64,000 bases of DNA from Indolivaga alginatilytica (lineage in GTDB: Bacteria > Bacteroidota > Bacteroidia > Bacteroidales > Dysgonomonadaceae), in the NCBI RefSeq assembly GCF_003201355.1, contig NZ_QICL01000001.1, positions 248,001 to 312,000 on the forward strand. Reading direction: 5' to 3'. How positions within the stretch are numbered: the first letter of the stretch is position 1; every line of letters begins with the position of its first letter. The notes under the pieces are model-generated. The model was not told where the DNA came from. It worked only from the letters and a program-made list of their open reading frames with translations, and searched no databases. Below, piece by piece: positions 19,029 to 28,489 of the stretch. The translations under genes were made by a program, and so were the position numbers.

Positions 19029-20051
19029 TTAAATTTTGAAATTATCTAACAGATCCGCAGGATATACAACACCCAATTGCTTTCTTATTTCATCAACAAT
19101 TTCGATAGTTATCAACGAATTTTCATAGCTGTTTATCTCAGACTCTCTCCTGCCCGATTGTATAAGATCTATAAATTCGGCAATTTCATAATAATACTCG
19201 TTCTTCTGATCACGATGACTTATTTCCAATTCATCTTTTTGTCTGAAGCAAAGTTTTACCTGCTCAATCGTATTGATCTTATCAAGGGATATTAAACCTT
19301 TCTCGCCCTGTATTTCGGTAGGTAAATGTGAATCGGCAATCTTCGAATAAAGTACCGTGGCATTCATCCCTTCATATTCGAAATTTACAGCTCCCTGCCC
19401 GTCAGCACCTGTAGACAAGATAAATCCTGTTGCACTTATCTTCTTCGGACGTCCGAAAAGTACCACCATCGGGTAAATAGTATACACACCCAAATCCATA
19501 ACCGATCCGTTCGAAAAAGCAGGATTAAAAGCATTCAAAACAATACCCTCTTTCAACTTATCGTATCTGGATGAATACTGGCAATAACTTGCAAAATAGC
19601 GTCTTATTGTACCCAAAGCACTTATATTCTCCATCACCGCTTTAAAGTTAGGCGTAAGAGTCGATTTCATTGCCTCCATCAAAGTCACATTGTATTCTTT
19701 AGCAGCGGCAATCATAGCCTTACATTCTGTAACATTGGATGCAAATGGCTTTTCACACAATACATGCTTACCATGCTTCATAAACTGAATACTTTGCGAC
19801 GAATGCAAGAAGTTGGGAGAAGCAATATACACAGCATCAATCAATGGGCTTTGTGCCATATCTTCGAGCGAAACAAACGTATGAGGTATTTGATGCTTTT
19901 GGGCAAATACATTAGCCGATTCCTGAGTGCGCGAATATATAGCCGTCAATTCGAAACGGGGATCGAGCCGTGCTGCTTCCAGCACAGTATCCACTATAAA
20001 ATTGGTTCCAACGATACCAAAGCGAATTTTAGATGGAGATATGGTTGACAT
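19029..20051 (-). CDS. Gfo/Idh/MocA-family NAD(P)-dependent oxidoreductase
   Basis: The Rossmann fold begins RFGIVGTNFIVDTVLEAA (Gly-x-x-Gly variant), and the family signature HVLCEKPFASN is near residue 95. Members oxidise or reduce sugars, inositols or related polyols; the substrate cannot be predicted. I place the start at MSTISPSK (20051), giving 340 aa. An upstream in-frame ATG at 20123 would add 24 residues encoded by the palindromic repeat at 20070 and is unlikely. It is monocistronic. Confidence 0.88.
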   Translation of the reverse strand: MSTISPSKIRFGIVGTNFIVDTVLEAARLDPRFELTAIYSRTQESANVFAQKHQIPHTFVSLEDMAQSPLIDAVYIASPNFLHSSQSIQFMKHGKHVLCEKPFASNVTECKAMIAAAKEYNVTLMEAMKSTLTPNFKAVMENISALGTIRRYFASYCQYSSRYDKLKEGIVLNAFNPAFSNGSVMDLGVYTIYPMVVLFGRPKKISATGFILSTGADGQGAVNFEYEGMNATVLYSKIADSHLPTEIQGEKGLISLDKINTIEQVKLCFRQKDELEISHRDQKNEYYYEIAEFIDLIQSGRRESEINSYENSLITIEIVDEIRKQLGVVYPADLLDNFKI

Positions 20052-20069
20052 AATAATTTGTTTTTTGTG

Positions 20070-20112
20070 AAGGTCGAAGACCTCTTGGTTTATTTGATAA
20101 ATATAACAACCA
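20070..20112 (+). repeat. Palindromic repeat 5' of the oxidoreductase gene
   Basis: AAGGTCGAAGACCT followed by a degenerate tail (CTTGGTTTATTTGATAAATATAACAACCAAAG). It lies in the 5' leader of the oxidoreductase gene and creates a spurious in-frame upstream extension. Confidence 0.6.
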
Positions 20113-20165
20113 AAGGCACTCAACGATTCGTTAAATGCCTTTATTTTATCTAAATAGATGTTACC

Positions 20166-20741
20166 TTACTCTGCTGTTGCAACAGGCTGAGCTAAAACTC
20201 CACTGATATACTTTTTCAAAGAATCGTCTTTAACCATCTTAGCGTATTTTTCCACCTCTTTACTCTTGGCTAACGATTTGCGGTTTCTTTCATAGAATTT
20301 CACCACATTAGTAACGGCAGCAGTAGTACAGTCGACAGGATCAGCCGAATAGTTATGCTCCAAAGAATATTTAGTCCATCCCATCATGTAAGCCATCAAT
20401 AACCAAGGCTGTGCCCCTTGAAAGGTTACAATACGGTCGTCCATACCAATTTTCACGGTTGGCGATCCTGACATCCACATCAGAACGAAACGGTTTTTAT
20501 CGTCACGCAAAGGTATATCCTGATCCAGTGGTGAATAATTCAACCAATCGATATCAGCCAAAACCTGAGGCTCGAGTTGTATATATGCCGCCGAAATATG
20601 ATGTTCCGTAGAATCAGTTTGTTCTACAAACACCTCTTCGCCTTCCCATGTTCCGATAACAGGTTCAGCTTGATTCTGAACTTGAGCAAAAAGATTTGCT
20701 GATAGACAAACCATGATTGCCAATGATAGAATTTTTCCCAT
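20166..20741 (-). CDS. Secreted hypothetical protein, 191 aa
   Basis: The signal peptide (MGKILSLAIMVCLSANLFA) is followed by a mature domain of about 170 residues starting GTWEGEEVFVEQ, a lipocalin-like opening, then Trp-rich segments (DIDWLNYSPLDQD, MAYMMGWTKYSLEHNY) and a charged helical C-terminus. Family not recognised. The 20742-21101 stretch upstream (360 nt) holds no gene or repeat that I can see. Confidence 0.65.
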   Translation of the reverse strand: MGKILSLAIMVCLSANLFAQVQNQAEPVIGTWEGEEVFVEQTDSTEHHISAAYIQLEPQVLADIDWLNYSPLDQDIPLRDDKNRFVLMWMSGSPTVKIGMDDRIVTFQGAQPWLLMAYMMGWTKYSLEHNYSADPVDCTTAAVTNVVKFYERNRKSLAKSKEVEKYAKMVKDDSLKKYISGVLAQPVATAE

Positions 20742-21101
20742 ATACTTTTAAATCTTTATTTTTGATTAATATTTGAGTGTTCAGGCTTCCCCATTATTTG
20801 GGTAAGCATAAGTTTAACAGGCGATTATAGTTAAATAATATCCAAATAGACACCTTAGATTATTTAAATATATATCAAAGATAGTATAGTTTTGTGAAAT
20901 TATAAATTTTCCCAAATAGAAATTAACCTTCACGATATTAAACAGTTCATATATCTTGACCTTATTAGTTACTGAATTGCGTAAAGTTTATCTTATAAAA
21001 AACTCAATACCTAACACAGTGCTCTATTATACAAATGGTTTAAAACAGAATACAAATACAGTATTATAGAAAAATAAGACACAAGAGCAAAAACCTCGAT
21101 T

Positions 21102-21914
21102 TCAACTAATTATTACACCGCCTGTAATTAAACGTCCTGACTGAATGCCCTGTCTGCGAGCCGAAAAGAACTGGTCTCCATGAGCATAAGTACACATTCC
21201 GGCTACCTCAATACTCTCAAAAGGAATACCCGATTGCGTTAATAAAAGCTCATTTGCAAACCAAAGATCAACATGAAATTTAGTTGTATTAAAATCATAA
21301 TAACCAATATCGTCAATTAAGAAGCCGGCTTTTACAAATTCTTCAACAACCTCAACACCTACTTCAAAATAATCAGGTGAGATAGAAGGAGCTATTCCCG
21401 CTACAAGTTTGGCTGGATCACTATTATAAGTGGCTTTCATAATAGTAACAACCTTAGACGCAAGTTTAGCAACCGTACCTCTCCATCCGGCATGTATGGC
21501 TGCCAATACTTTATTTTCAGGATCATATATAAGAATGGGCACACAATCGGCTGTACCTATTCCTATACAGATATTTTTCTGATTGGTTATTACAGCATCA
21601 ATGCCATGTAACAATTGCATTTGTTCATCGTTGCCTTTAGACAAGAACTCGTTATCGATAATGCAAACATCATCGCCATGAGTCTGATATGGAAATATTA
21701 GATTCTCTGAAAATATATTTAACATCGACGCCAAACGCCTCCTGTTTTCTATCACATTATCCACATTATCACCCGAATATAACCCTAAATTGAAGGAGGT
21801 ATAATTACCGTTACTGACCCCACCATCGATGGTGGTAGAGAAATGCAAAAGAGAGTCAAAAGAATTGAGACTCTCAAATTGCAATAAATTCGAATATAGC
21901 TTATGATCTATCAT
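21102..21914 (-). CDS. pgeF: Peptidoglycan editing factor PgeF / YfiH-LACC1 family
   Basis: The family is known both as multicopper-like 'polyphenol oxidase' and as purine nucleoside phosphorylase/adenosine deaminase, with an editing role against mis-incorporated residues in peptidoglycan precursors in E. coli. The 270-aa protein has YTSFNLGLYSGD, QTHGDDV (active-site His), GIGTADCVPIL (active-site Cys), AAIHAGWRGT (His) and a C-terminal FFSARRQGIQSGR. In many Bacteroidales the gene follows hpt-adk-obgE. Here the hxlR/NTF2-like pair sits between it and obgE. Confidence 0.9.
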   Translation of the reverse strand: MIDHKLYSNLLQFESLNSFDSLLHFSTTIDGGVSNGNYTSFNLGLYSGDNVDNVIENRRRLASMLNIFSENLIFPYQTHGDDVCIIDNEFLSKGNDEQMQLLHGIDAVITNQKNICIGIGTADCVPILIYDPENKVLAAIHAGWRGTVAKLASKVVTIMKATYNSDPAKLVAGIAPSISPDYFEVGVEVVEEFVKAGFLIDDIGYYDFNTTKFHVDLWFANELLLTQSGIPFESIEVAGMCTYAHGDQFFSARRQGIQSGRLITGGVIIS

Positions 21915-21975
21915 TTAAGTAATAGTAAATATTCATTGTTACATTTTACAGTTATAACTATCTCTCATTATTACA

Positions 21976-22008
21976 CTTACCAAAGTAACAAATAGGTCTG
22001 AGACATTG
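21976..22008 (-). repeat. Palindromic repeat, reversed copy
   Basis: Read on the minus strand: a core AATGTCTCAGACCT followed by ATTTGTTACTTTGGTAAG. It lies upstream of pgeF. The rest of 21915-22190 shows no gene. Confidence 0.55.
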
Positions 22009-22190
22009 ATAAATAAAATATCACATTTCGTTTGTATACAAAACAGAACTTCTCAAGGCCAGTTTTCACCCAAACCCCATACATTACAAAACAAATATAA
22101 TCATTCCTTGTTTTCAAAGTATCTCATATTTTCAGTTTTATAAACAAAAAATAAGAAACGCACCGAATACCAATAACCGCATCGGCATAG

Positions 22191-22502
22191 CTACGATATT
22201 ATTTCGAGTTGACGAAAAACCGGCACTAATGACTTACTTTTTTCAGACAAATTATATTCTATATGCAAGGGCTTCAACTTAATCACAACTTTCTCCAGAA
22301 AGCCCTGTTCTTCCAGTTCTTTTAATGCCAAAGCGATCGATTGCTTGTTAGAACCTTCGATCTGTCGTAGCAATGAATTAAAACGAATAGGTCCCAAAAA
22401 TGCCAGACGCAATATCTGCAGCTTCCACTTACCTGAGAGCATCTTTACAAGAACCTCCGCAGGACAGGCTTTATCATCTTCCATTTTATTATCTGTAGTC
22501 AT
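22191..22502 (-). CDS. HxlR-family transcriptional regulator
   Basis: This 103-aa winged-helix protein has the family's N-terminal Cys (ACPAEVLVKML), the SGKWKLQILRLAF helix, FNSLLRQIEG, and LKELEEQGFLEK in the recognition region. HxlR/YodB-type regulators often sense electrophiles or disulfide stress through that Cys and repress a divergent gene. The divergent neighbour at 22589 is the obvious target. The intergenic region of 86 nt holds its -7 box. Confidence 0.9.
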   Translation of the reverse strand: MTTDNKMEDDKACPAEVLVKMLSGKWKLQILRLAFLGPIRFNSLLRQIEGSNKQSIALALKELEEQGFLEKVVIKLKPLHIEYNLSEKSKSLVPVFRQLEIIS

Positions 22503-22539
22503 ATTTTTCTGACTAATTGACTGGCTTTTACACTTTATA

Positions 22540-22547
22540 TAGCTTTG
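22540..22547 (+). promoter_or_regulatory. -7 box of the NTF2-like gene
   Basis: TAGCTTTG matches TAnnTTTG and lies 42 nt before the ATG at 22589, within reach of repression by the divergent HxlR protein. Confidence 0.6.
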
Positions 22548-22588
22548 CAGTAAAGTTACAAATTAATAACAATCAAAACATTAAAATT

Positions 22589-23071
22589 ATGTTGGTAAGA
22601 TTAAAAAAAACAGCGATTATCGTTTTAGCGGCACTTAGTTTAACAGCCACAAACGCATATTCACAAAATACCTCTAAGGAAACAGATGTAGTAAACAATA
22701 TGCTTAAAGCATTCGGAGCGGGAGACATGGAAGCTTTAAAAGCTACGATTTCAGACTCTTCCGTTTGGATTTACGAAGGAAGTAGCGACATTCCCTATAC
22801 AGGAGTCTATAAGGGAAAAGAAGGAGCGGTTCAATTCATCACGGATATTGTATCGAATGTAGATGTTCTTGATTTTCAGGTAAAACAACTTCTCGCCCAT
22901 GGTAATACTGTTGTTGTGCTTGGCTCCGAAAAACAAAAGATCAAAAAGAACGGGCAGATTCTTGAGCAAAACTGGGTACAGGTATATACTGTAGAGGGTG
23001 GATTGATCACCAAAATGGAAGAATTCGCAAATACTTCACACGCTGAAAAGCTGTTCAACACAAAAGAATAA
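22589..23071 (+). CDS. Secreted SnoaL/NTF2-like protein
   Basis: This 160-aa protein has a signal peptide cut near NAYSQ. The NTF2-like fold then follows: VVNNMLKAFGAGDMEALKATISD, VWIYEGSSDIPYTGVYKGKEGAVQFI and a final sheet EQNWVQVYTVEGGLITKMEEF. Most family members are small-ligand binding proteins or isomerases. The upstream Met at 22517 is rejected because it would place the signal peptide internally. It is probably regulated by the divergent HxlR protein. Confidence 0.8.
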   Translation: MLVRLKKTAIIVLAALSLTATNAYSQNTSKETDVVNNMLKAFGAGDMEALKATISDSSVWIYEGSSDIPYTGVYKGKEGAVQFITDIVSNVDVLDFQVKQLLAHGNTVVVLGSEKQKIKKNGQILEQNWVQVYTVEGGLITKMEEFANTSHAEKLFNTKE

Positions 23072-23138
23072 ACACCTATCACTTCCTACAATATCTCAAC
23101 TTAACATTAGCAGAAATCTCTCTGCGATTTCTAAAAAA

Positions 23139-23170
23139 ACGAGATAATAGTTTTAGCTATTATCTCGTTT
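23139..23170. terminator. Bidirectional terminator
   Basis: AACGAGATAATAG and CTATTATCTCGTT form a perfect stem with A and T flanks, between the convergent NTF2-like and obgE genes. Confidence 0.8.
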
Positions 23171-23211
23171 TATATTTATAGACTGAGGTTTACCTATCAG
23201 TAGGCCCAGAA

Positions 23212-24405
23212 TCATTTAACGGTATCGTCCTCTTCTCCTTCTCTGTAATAGAAGTCGGCATCAAAATCGGGATCTTCATCATCGTCCCAGTCTTCTTCGA
23301 TATCCTCTTCTTCATCATCAAAGTCAAAATCATCGTCTTCATCATCCAATTCAATCGCTTTAATATCAAGTTTTCTATGAACAATAACATTGTCGGCAGC
23401 TTTAATATATTCACCGTCTTTATTAAGTTCAGACCAAAGTAAATCTTTTAGTTTTTGGAGATTTAAGCTTGTGAATGAAGATATAAAGACATGAGGAATA
23501 TCGGGCAGATCGGCACTTAGAGCTTCGGTCAACTCCTCATCCAGCATATCCGCTTTAGAGATAGCCAACACACGACGCTTATCTAACAATTCGGGGTTAT
23601 ATTTTGCTAATTCATTCAACAAAATACGGTATTCTTCGTGAATATCATCTGCATCGGCTGCAATAAGGAAAAGCAACAACGAGTTACGCTCGATATGTCG
23701 TAAGAAGCGAAGTCCCAATCCTTTACCATCACTGGCTCCCTCTATAATACCGGGAATATCTGCCATCACAAACGAGCGATGATCACGATAACTTACAATA
23801 CCCAGATTAGGTTCAAGCGTAGTAAATGCATAATTCGCGATCTTCGGTTTAGCGGTTGTCATTACAGACAAAAGTGTAGATTTTCCGGCATTCGGAAATC
23901 CAACCAATCCAACATCGGCAAGTACTTTCAGCTCCAATACAATACGGCGTTCCTGAAACGGTTCGCCCGGTTGTGCATAACGTGGAGCCTGATTGGTAGG
24001 AGTCTTAAAATGGTTATTACCACGACCTCCCTTACCACCTTTCAACAAGATTATCTCTTGTCCGTCTTCCGTAATATCGCACATATATTCGCCCGTCTCT
24101 GCATCATAGGCAACAGTTCCGCAAGGCACATCTATAATTACAGTTTCACCTTTTTTGCCGGAACATAATTTACCCGATCCGCCGCCACCGTGTCCGGCAA
24201 GCAGGTGTCGTTTAAATTTTAAGTGTAACAACGTCCAGTAGTTACGATTGCCTCGGAGAATTATGTGTCCTCCATCGCCACCGTCGCCACCGTCGGGACC
24301 TCCCATCGGTATGTATTTTTCACGTCGAAAGTGAGTAGAACCTCTTCCACCCTTTCCCGAGCGACAGTATATTTTTACGTAATCTACGAAATTTGTATCA
24401 GACAT
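23212..24405 (-). CDS. obgE: GTPase Obg
   Basis: Obg is an essential GTPase that associates with the 50S ribosomal subunit and acts in its maturation. The 397-aa protein opens with the Gly-rich Obg fold ([25 protein letters not shown]), then the G domain: G1 [11 protein letters not shown]3 DIPGIIEGA and G4-like SKADM. The extra C-terminus is extremely acidic (a run of Asp/Glu over about 40 residues). It belongs to the hpt-adk-obgE group, separated from adk by 180 nt containing a palindromic repeat. Confidence 0.95.
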   Translation of the reverse strand: MSDTNFVDYVKIYCRSGKGGRGSTHFRREKYIPMGGPDGGDGGDGGHIILRGNRNYWTLLHLKFKRHLLAGHGGGGSGKLCSGKKGETVIIDVPCGTVAYDAETGEYMCDITEDGQEIILLKGGKGGRGNNHFKTPTNQAPRYAQPGEPFQERRIVLELKVLADVGLVGFPNAGKSTLLSVMTTAKPKIANYAFTTLEPNLGIVSYRDHRSFVMADIPGIIEGASDGKGLGLRFLRHIERNSLLLFLIAADADDIHEEYRILLNELAKYNPELLDKRRVLAISKADMLDEELTEALSADLPDIPHVFISSFTSLNLQKLKDLLWSELNKDGEYIKAADNVIVHRKLDIKAIELDDEDDDFDFDDEEEDIEEDWDDDEDPDFDADFYYREGEEDDTVK

Positions 24406-24420
24406 ATTATCCTTTCTTCT

Positions 24421-24461
24421 AAGGTCTAAGACCTATTTATTACTTTGGCAAATATAAGTAA
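24421..24461 (+). repeat. Palindromic repeat between obgE and adk
   Basis: AAGGTCTAAGACCT followed by ATTTATTACTTTGGCAAATATAAG: a clean short-type 5' half, oriented against the flanking minus-strand genes, 16 nt upstream of the obgE start. Confidence 0.75.
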
Positions 24462-24588
24462 AACAAACATTTATATTGAAATAAAGTGGTATTAATTACT
24501 TACTGTTGCTTAAAACCCTGAAACCAAGAACCGAGTTTGACAATAGATTCAAAACTCAATTCCTGGCCTCAAAAATGTTATTTATATC

Positions 24589-25170
24589 TTAATTTACGCT
24601 ATCAATCACAGTCGAAATACGAGCAAAAATATCTTCTACAGAACCAACTCCTTCTACAGAATACAATTTGCCGTCTTTCTCATAAAGCTCTTTAAGTGGT
24701 GTGGTTTGATTGTAATACACATCCAACCGAGCTTTTATAGTTTCATAATTATCATCGTTACGACCGGTAAGTTTACCTCTGTTCAAAAGGCGTTCGATCA
24801 GTTCTTCTTCGGGAACGTCAAGACTTACAACGGCTGATATTTTTTGTCCTCTTTTTTCTAACATTTCATTCAAAGCGACTCCTTGAGGAATGGTACGTGG
24901 AAATCCGTCAAAGATTACACCTTTACATTCTCCGCTTTTTGTCTTTTGATCGAATACGCTTGCCAGTATATCAATCATCAGTTCGTCGGGTATCAACTGA
25001 CCTTTCGACATATAACTGTCAGCCAGCTTACCAAGATCGGTTCCGGCAGCTTTTTCGGCACGCAATACATCGCCTGTCGAAATGTGTGCCAGTTTATACT
25101 TCTCTATAAGATTTGTGCTTTGTGTGCCTTTTCCTGAGCCGGGAGCTCCAAAAATTACAATATTCAACAT
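24589..25170 (-). CDS. adk: Adenylate kinase
   Basis: Catalyses ATP + AMP to 2 ADP. The 193-aa form lacks the long zinc-type LID. Present are the P-loop GAPGSGKGTQ at residues 8-17, STGDVLR, the AMP-binding FDGFPRT and the GRNDDN LID remnant. It is transcribed with hpt upstream (gap of 80 nt) and obgE downstream. The gap to hpt contains a short TTATCAG/CTGATAA-type repeat. Confidence 0.96.
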   Translation of the reverse strand: MLNIVIFGAPGSGKGTQSTNLIEKYKLAHISTGDVLRAEKAAGTDLGKLADSYMSKGQLIPDELMIDILASVFDQKTKSGECKGVIFDGFPRTIPQGVALNEMLEKRGQKISAVVSLDVPEEELIERLLNRGKLTGRNDDNYETIKARLDVYYNQTTPLKELYEKDGKLYSVEGVGSVEDIFARISTVIDSVN

Positions 25171-25250
25171 TACTCTTTGTTTATGGTTATCAGAAATCAG
25201 TTATCAGTCAACAATTATCAGTGTTGTTTACTTGTAACTTAATTACTTGT

Positions 25251-25784
25251 TTACTTAATTTTATAAATATCAGGCAAGTTACGACCATATCCGTCATAAT
25301 CCAGACCAAAACCGACAATAAAATCGCTGGGTATTTCCAAGGCAACATAGTCGATTTTAACATCACATTTCAAAGCTTCGGGTTTGAACAGTAAAGTAGC
25401 TACTTTGATATCTTCGGGTTCGCCGCAAGCCAACTGATCTAATATGAGCGACATGGTATACCCTGTATCTACTATATCTTCGATAATCACCACAGTACGA
25501 CCTTTTATATCTTCTTCAAGTCCGTAGATTTCTTTTATTTTACCCGACGATTTGGTTCCCTGATACGATGCCATACGCACAAACGAAATCTCGCTGGGTA
25601 CGTTTACACGTTTCATCAATTCGGACGCAAACATAAAAGAGCCGTTCAACACACATACGAACAGTGGATCTTTACCATCCAGATCTTTATTCATCTGCTC
25701 TGCAATTCTGTCTACAGCCTGTAATATTTCTGTTTCTGAGATAAACAGTTCAAATTCCTTATCTCTTACCTTTACGCTTTTCAT
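25251..25784 (-). CDS. hpt: Hypoxanthine phosphoribosyltransferase
   Basis: The purine salvage enzyme converts hypoxanthine (and often guanine) with PRPP to IMP/GMP. The start is set at MKSVKVRDKEF (25784), giving 177 aa, because the 36-residue upstream extension to 25892 is Cys/Ser-rich and unlike the family. Motifs are VCVLNGSFMFASEL, the PRPP loop VVIIEDIVDTGYT, and the C-terminal DFIVGFGLDYDG. Confidence 0.94.
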   Translation of the reverse strand: MKSVKVRDKEFELFISETEILQAVDRIAEQMNKDLDGKDPLFVCVLNGSFMFASELMKRVNVPSEISFVRMASYQGTKSSGKIKEIYGLEEDIKGRTVVIIEDIVDTGYTMSLILDQLACGEPEDIKVATLLFKPEALKCDVKIDYVALEIPSDFIVGFGLDYDGYGRNLPDIYKIK

Positions 25785-25934
25785 ACTGTGAATGCTTAAA
25801 ACTTTTAAGCTTACAAAAGTACTACAATTAGATGAATGATAGCAATAAGTGTTCCCTTTTTTTTCAGAGACACCTAATTTAGCCTCTATCAAACAAATGC
25901 TAAGGTAGAAGACGTATCTGAGATTACCTGATAT

Positions 25935-26723
25935 TTAGTTGGATTTCTTCTTATAGAAAACAGGAGCTATGAAAGGAATAGTCTTCCACTTTCCGGTCAT
26001 CGGATTAAGCTCTCTCATGACTCCTCCCTGAATACCGATTCTGTCGGTGAGTTTAAACTCTCCTCCGGCACCATAATGTGTTTGAGGCATCATCCATCCA
26101 TTATCGCCCCCTACCTTATTTATATTGGCTCTGGCTGAATATTGCCCGAAAGCCAGAACGGCAAATCGATTGCTTAATTCATATCTTAAGGAAGAATTTA
26201 CACCAAAATCGTAATTTATATCCATCAGGTGAAAATATCGGGTACCATATGTTCCTGCCGATCCCCTTAACCGATCGGAAAACTGATAGTTATAATTGAT
26301 ACCGATAAGGCTCATCGACCCCAATGAAGGATAAGTGGTATGTGAACTTGTGGTCGAAAGCCAGTCCCTGCCTGTGATTCTATAAGCAGCGTCGTATCTG
26401 TAATCATCAGCAAAAGGATTACCTATAGGATTCGCCAGATATTCATGCATCGGTCCTTGATATTTTTTATGAATCGCAATGCTTATATCTGAAGCTTCCG
26501 GTTGCCTATTTAAACTACTTTCCATATTTACCCTGTAGTTCAGGGAAGTATTTTCATCTAGTGGCGACCTCTTTTCCAAATCATTCGTACCCTGCTGTAA
26601 CTTGTAATTTAACAGTTGCTCGTTTTTCTCCTTAATGAGTCTTAAACTATCATTTTCAGATACAGCCTGCCCGTTACATAGGCTGGAGAACAGCGTAAAT
26701 ATTGCAATCAGTTGTACTTTCAT
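25935..26723 (-). CDS. Secreted hypothetical protein, possible outer-membrane barrel
   Basis: This 262-aa protein has a signal peptide (cut near LCNGQ). Residues 20-95 are hydrophilic and may be disordered. The C-terminal 150 residues have alternating beta strands ending in aromatic turns (IGINYNYQFSDRLRGS, INYDFGVNSSLRYEL, TDRIGIQGGVMREL). A barrel or beta-solenoid is inferred. Family not recognised. It lies upstream of hpt on the same strand with a 150-nt gap. Confidence 0.6.
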   Translation of the reverse strand: MKVQLIAIFTLFSSLCNGQAVSENDSLRLIKEKNEQLLNYKLQQGTNDLEKRSPLDENTSLNYRVNMESSLNRQPEASDISIAIHKKYQGPMHEYLANPIGNPFADDYRYDAAYRITGRDWLSTTSSHTTYPSLGSMSLIGINYNYQFSDRLRGSAGTYGTRYFHLMDINYDFGVNSSLRYELSNRFAVLAFGQYSARANINKVGGDNGWMMPQTHYGAGGEFKLTDRIGIQGGVMRELNPMTGKWKTIPFIAPVFYKKKSN

Positions 26724-27150
26724 AATAATATTGCTTTAGTGAAAAGTTTGATAAGTCAAAATTAGTAAAAACAGTGAATTATGAATCCTCTTTTTCACCG
26801 GAACCATCAATTATAACATAAAGATAACATTGCTGTGAATTATCCGAACGGTAGCATAATACAATATCCGACTAATTAATAGTCACAAGTTGGCACCACC
26901 ACTAAAAGAGAAAATCTTTTTATCACAGTAAAGATCAATTTCATCCTTCAATCTCTACACTTCGTCAAAACACATCGTTAAAAATCACTAAAAAAGTAGC
27001 AAAAAGCAATGTTTTAGACTTAACTTTGGAGTAATAAGCTGTAGGAAAAGCCCCATATGCCTGTCTTATTCAGGCAAAGACACAGGTTCGACCCTGCACC
27101 CGAACAATAAGAAGGTCTGAGACCTTAATTAATTAAAAGCCAGTTCTATT
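26724..27150. other. Intergenic gap with mscS promoter
   Basis: No gene is seen. An exact -7 element TAACTTTG lies at 27021-27028 on the plus strand and would give the channel gene a 5' leader of about 115 nt. A reversed long-type palindromic repeat (27033-27126) fills that leader. Confidence 0.55.
27033..27126 (-). repeat. Palindromic repeat, long-type, reversed
   Basis: Read on the minus strand: AAGGTCTCAGACCTT, CTTATTGTTCGG, then a degenerate inverted block (TGCAGGGTCGAACC...GCATATGGGGCT) around TTTGCCTGAATAAGACAG. That block matches the long-type copy at 4825. Confidence 0.65.
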
Positions 27151-28476
27151 ATGGATCATATTATTGAAGATTCGGAAATAAAAACTTCAGCAAATCTTGT
27201 AACAGACTTCATCCACGATTTGCTCGAAAGAATAGGAGTATCAGAAAGATGGATCGACTTCCTTAATCTGATAATCATGCTGGTTGCAGCCTTTATCATA
27301 GTGTATCTACTCCAAAAAGTAGTACGTATAGGACTTACCTATGCTTTCAAGAAGATAGAAAAAGTAACCGGTCTTTCGATTTTTAAACATGCGGAGAAAA
27401 ACAGACTGCCTCACTTCTTAGCATTGGTGATACCGTATACCTTTATTATAAATACTGTACCCATTATATTTGCCAACTATCCAACATTTATAAAGCCTAC
27501 GCTCAAAATTGCGGAAATATATATGGTATTTATGGTTATCTGGACTATTATGTCTATTGTAAAATCGATGGCAAATGTGCTGCAAGAGAAACCTGCATTC
27601 CATAACAAACCGATGAAAAGTTATCTGCAAGTAATTCAGATCATCTTTTATATTTTTGGAGCAGTAGCCATTTATTCGATACTCACAGGTAAATCGGCAA
27701 CCGCATTTTTCACGGCAATGGGAGCAGCATCCGCAGTATTAATGCTGATGTTCAAAGATACTATCATGGGCTTTGTGAGCAGCATCCAGATATCGACCAA
27801 TCAGATGGTAATGATCGGCGACTGGATTACCATGAACAAGTATGGTGCGGATGGCGATGTTATGGAAATAAATCTGACGACGGTAAAAGTCCGCAACTTC
27901 GACAAAACCATTACAACCATACCTACATACGCACTTATATCCGATTCGTTCCAGAACTGGAGAGGAATGCAAGACAGTGGAGGACGCCGTATAAAACGGG
28001 CATTTACCATTAAGCAAACCGATATACGACCTCTTACCGATAAGGAACTGGACGAATTTGAGAAAGTTACTCCATTGAGTTCTTATATAAAAAGTAAGCG
28101 TAAACAATATGCCAATCAGAACGAAGCTCTCAAGATAGATTCCGGTTCGATCCTTAAAGGGTTTCAGATAACCAATTGCGATTTGTTTATGCGTTATGCA
28201 ACATGGTATTTGCGTAACAACCCCGAGATACATCAGGAGATGACACTCATCGTTCGCCAGTTGGCACCCTCTACACAGGGATTACCTATTGAGGTCTACG
28301 CTTTTACGAATACAACCGCATGGTCGGAATACGAACGTATTATGAGCGAAGTGTTTAATCACCTCATTTCAAGTGTAAGCATATTCGGACTGACTGTTTT
28401 TGAAGTAACTGCCGGAACGGATGGTTATGACGTAAAAATAGAACAGAGTCCAAAAGAAAATAAAATCACTAATTAA
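27151..28476 (+). CDS. MscS-family mechanosensitive channel, YbdG type
   Basis: This 441-aa inner-membrane channel gates under membrane tension and protects against osmotic downshock. It has hydrophobic segments near residues 37-58, 87-110, 119-140 and 158-180. The pore-lining helix GKSATAFFTAMGAASAVLML is followed by FKDTIMGFVSSIQ. The cytoplasmic cage carries GDWITMNKYGADGDV, TTVKVRNFDKTITTIPT and SGGRRIKR, an almost word-for-word match to E. coli YbdG. The C-terminal region (VRQLAPSTQGLPIEVYAFTN) also fits. It is followed 13 nt later by the PepSY-like gene, probably on the same transcript. Confidence 0.92.
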   Translation: MDHIIEDSEIKTSANLVTDFIHDLLERIGVSERWIDFLNLIIMLVAAFIIVYLLQKVVRIGLTYAFKKIEKVTGLSIFKHAEKNRLPHFLALVIPYTFIINTVPIIFANYPTFIKPTLKIAEIYMVFMVIWTIMSIVKSMANVLQEKPAFHNKPMKSYLQVIQIIFYIFGAVAIYSILTGKSATAFFTAMGAASAVLMLMFKDTIMGFVSSIQISTNQMVMIGDWITMNKYGADGDVMEINLTTVKVRNFDKTITTIPTYALISDSFQNWRGMQDSGGRRIKRAFTIKQTDIRPLTDKELDEFEKVTPLSSYIKSKRKQYANQNEALKIDSGSILKGFQITNCDLFMRYATWYLRNNPEIHQEMTLIVRQLAPSTQGLPIEVYAFTNTTAWSEYERIMSEVFNHLISSVSIFGLTVFEVTAGTDGYDVKIEQSPKENKITN

Positions 28477-28489
28477 ACATTTTACGAAC

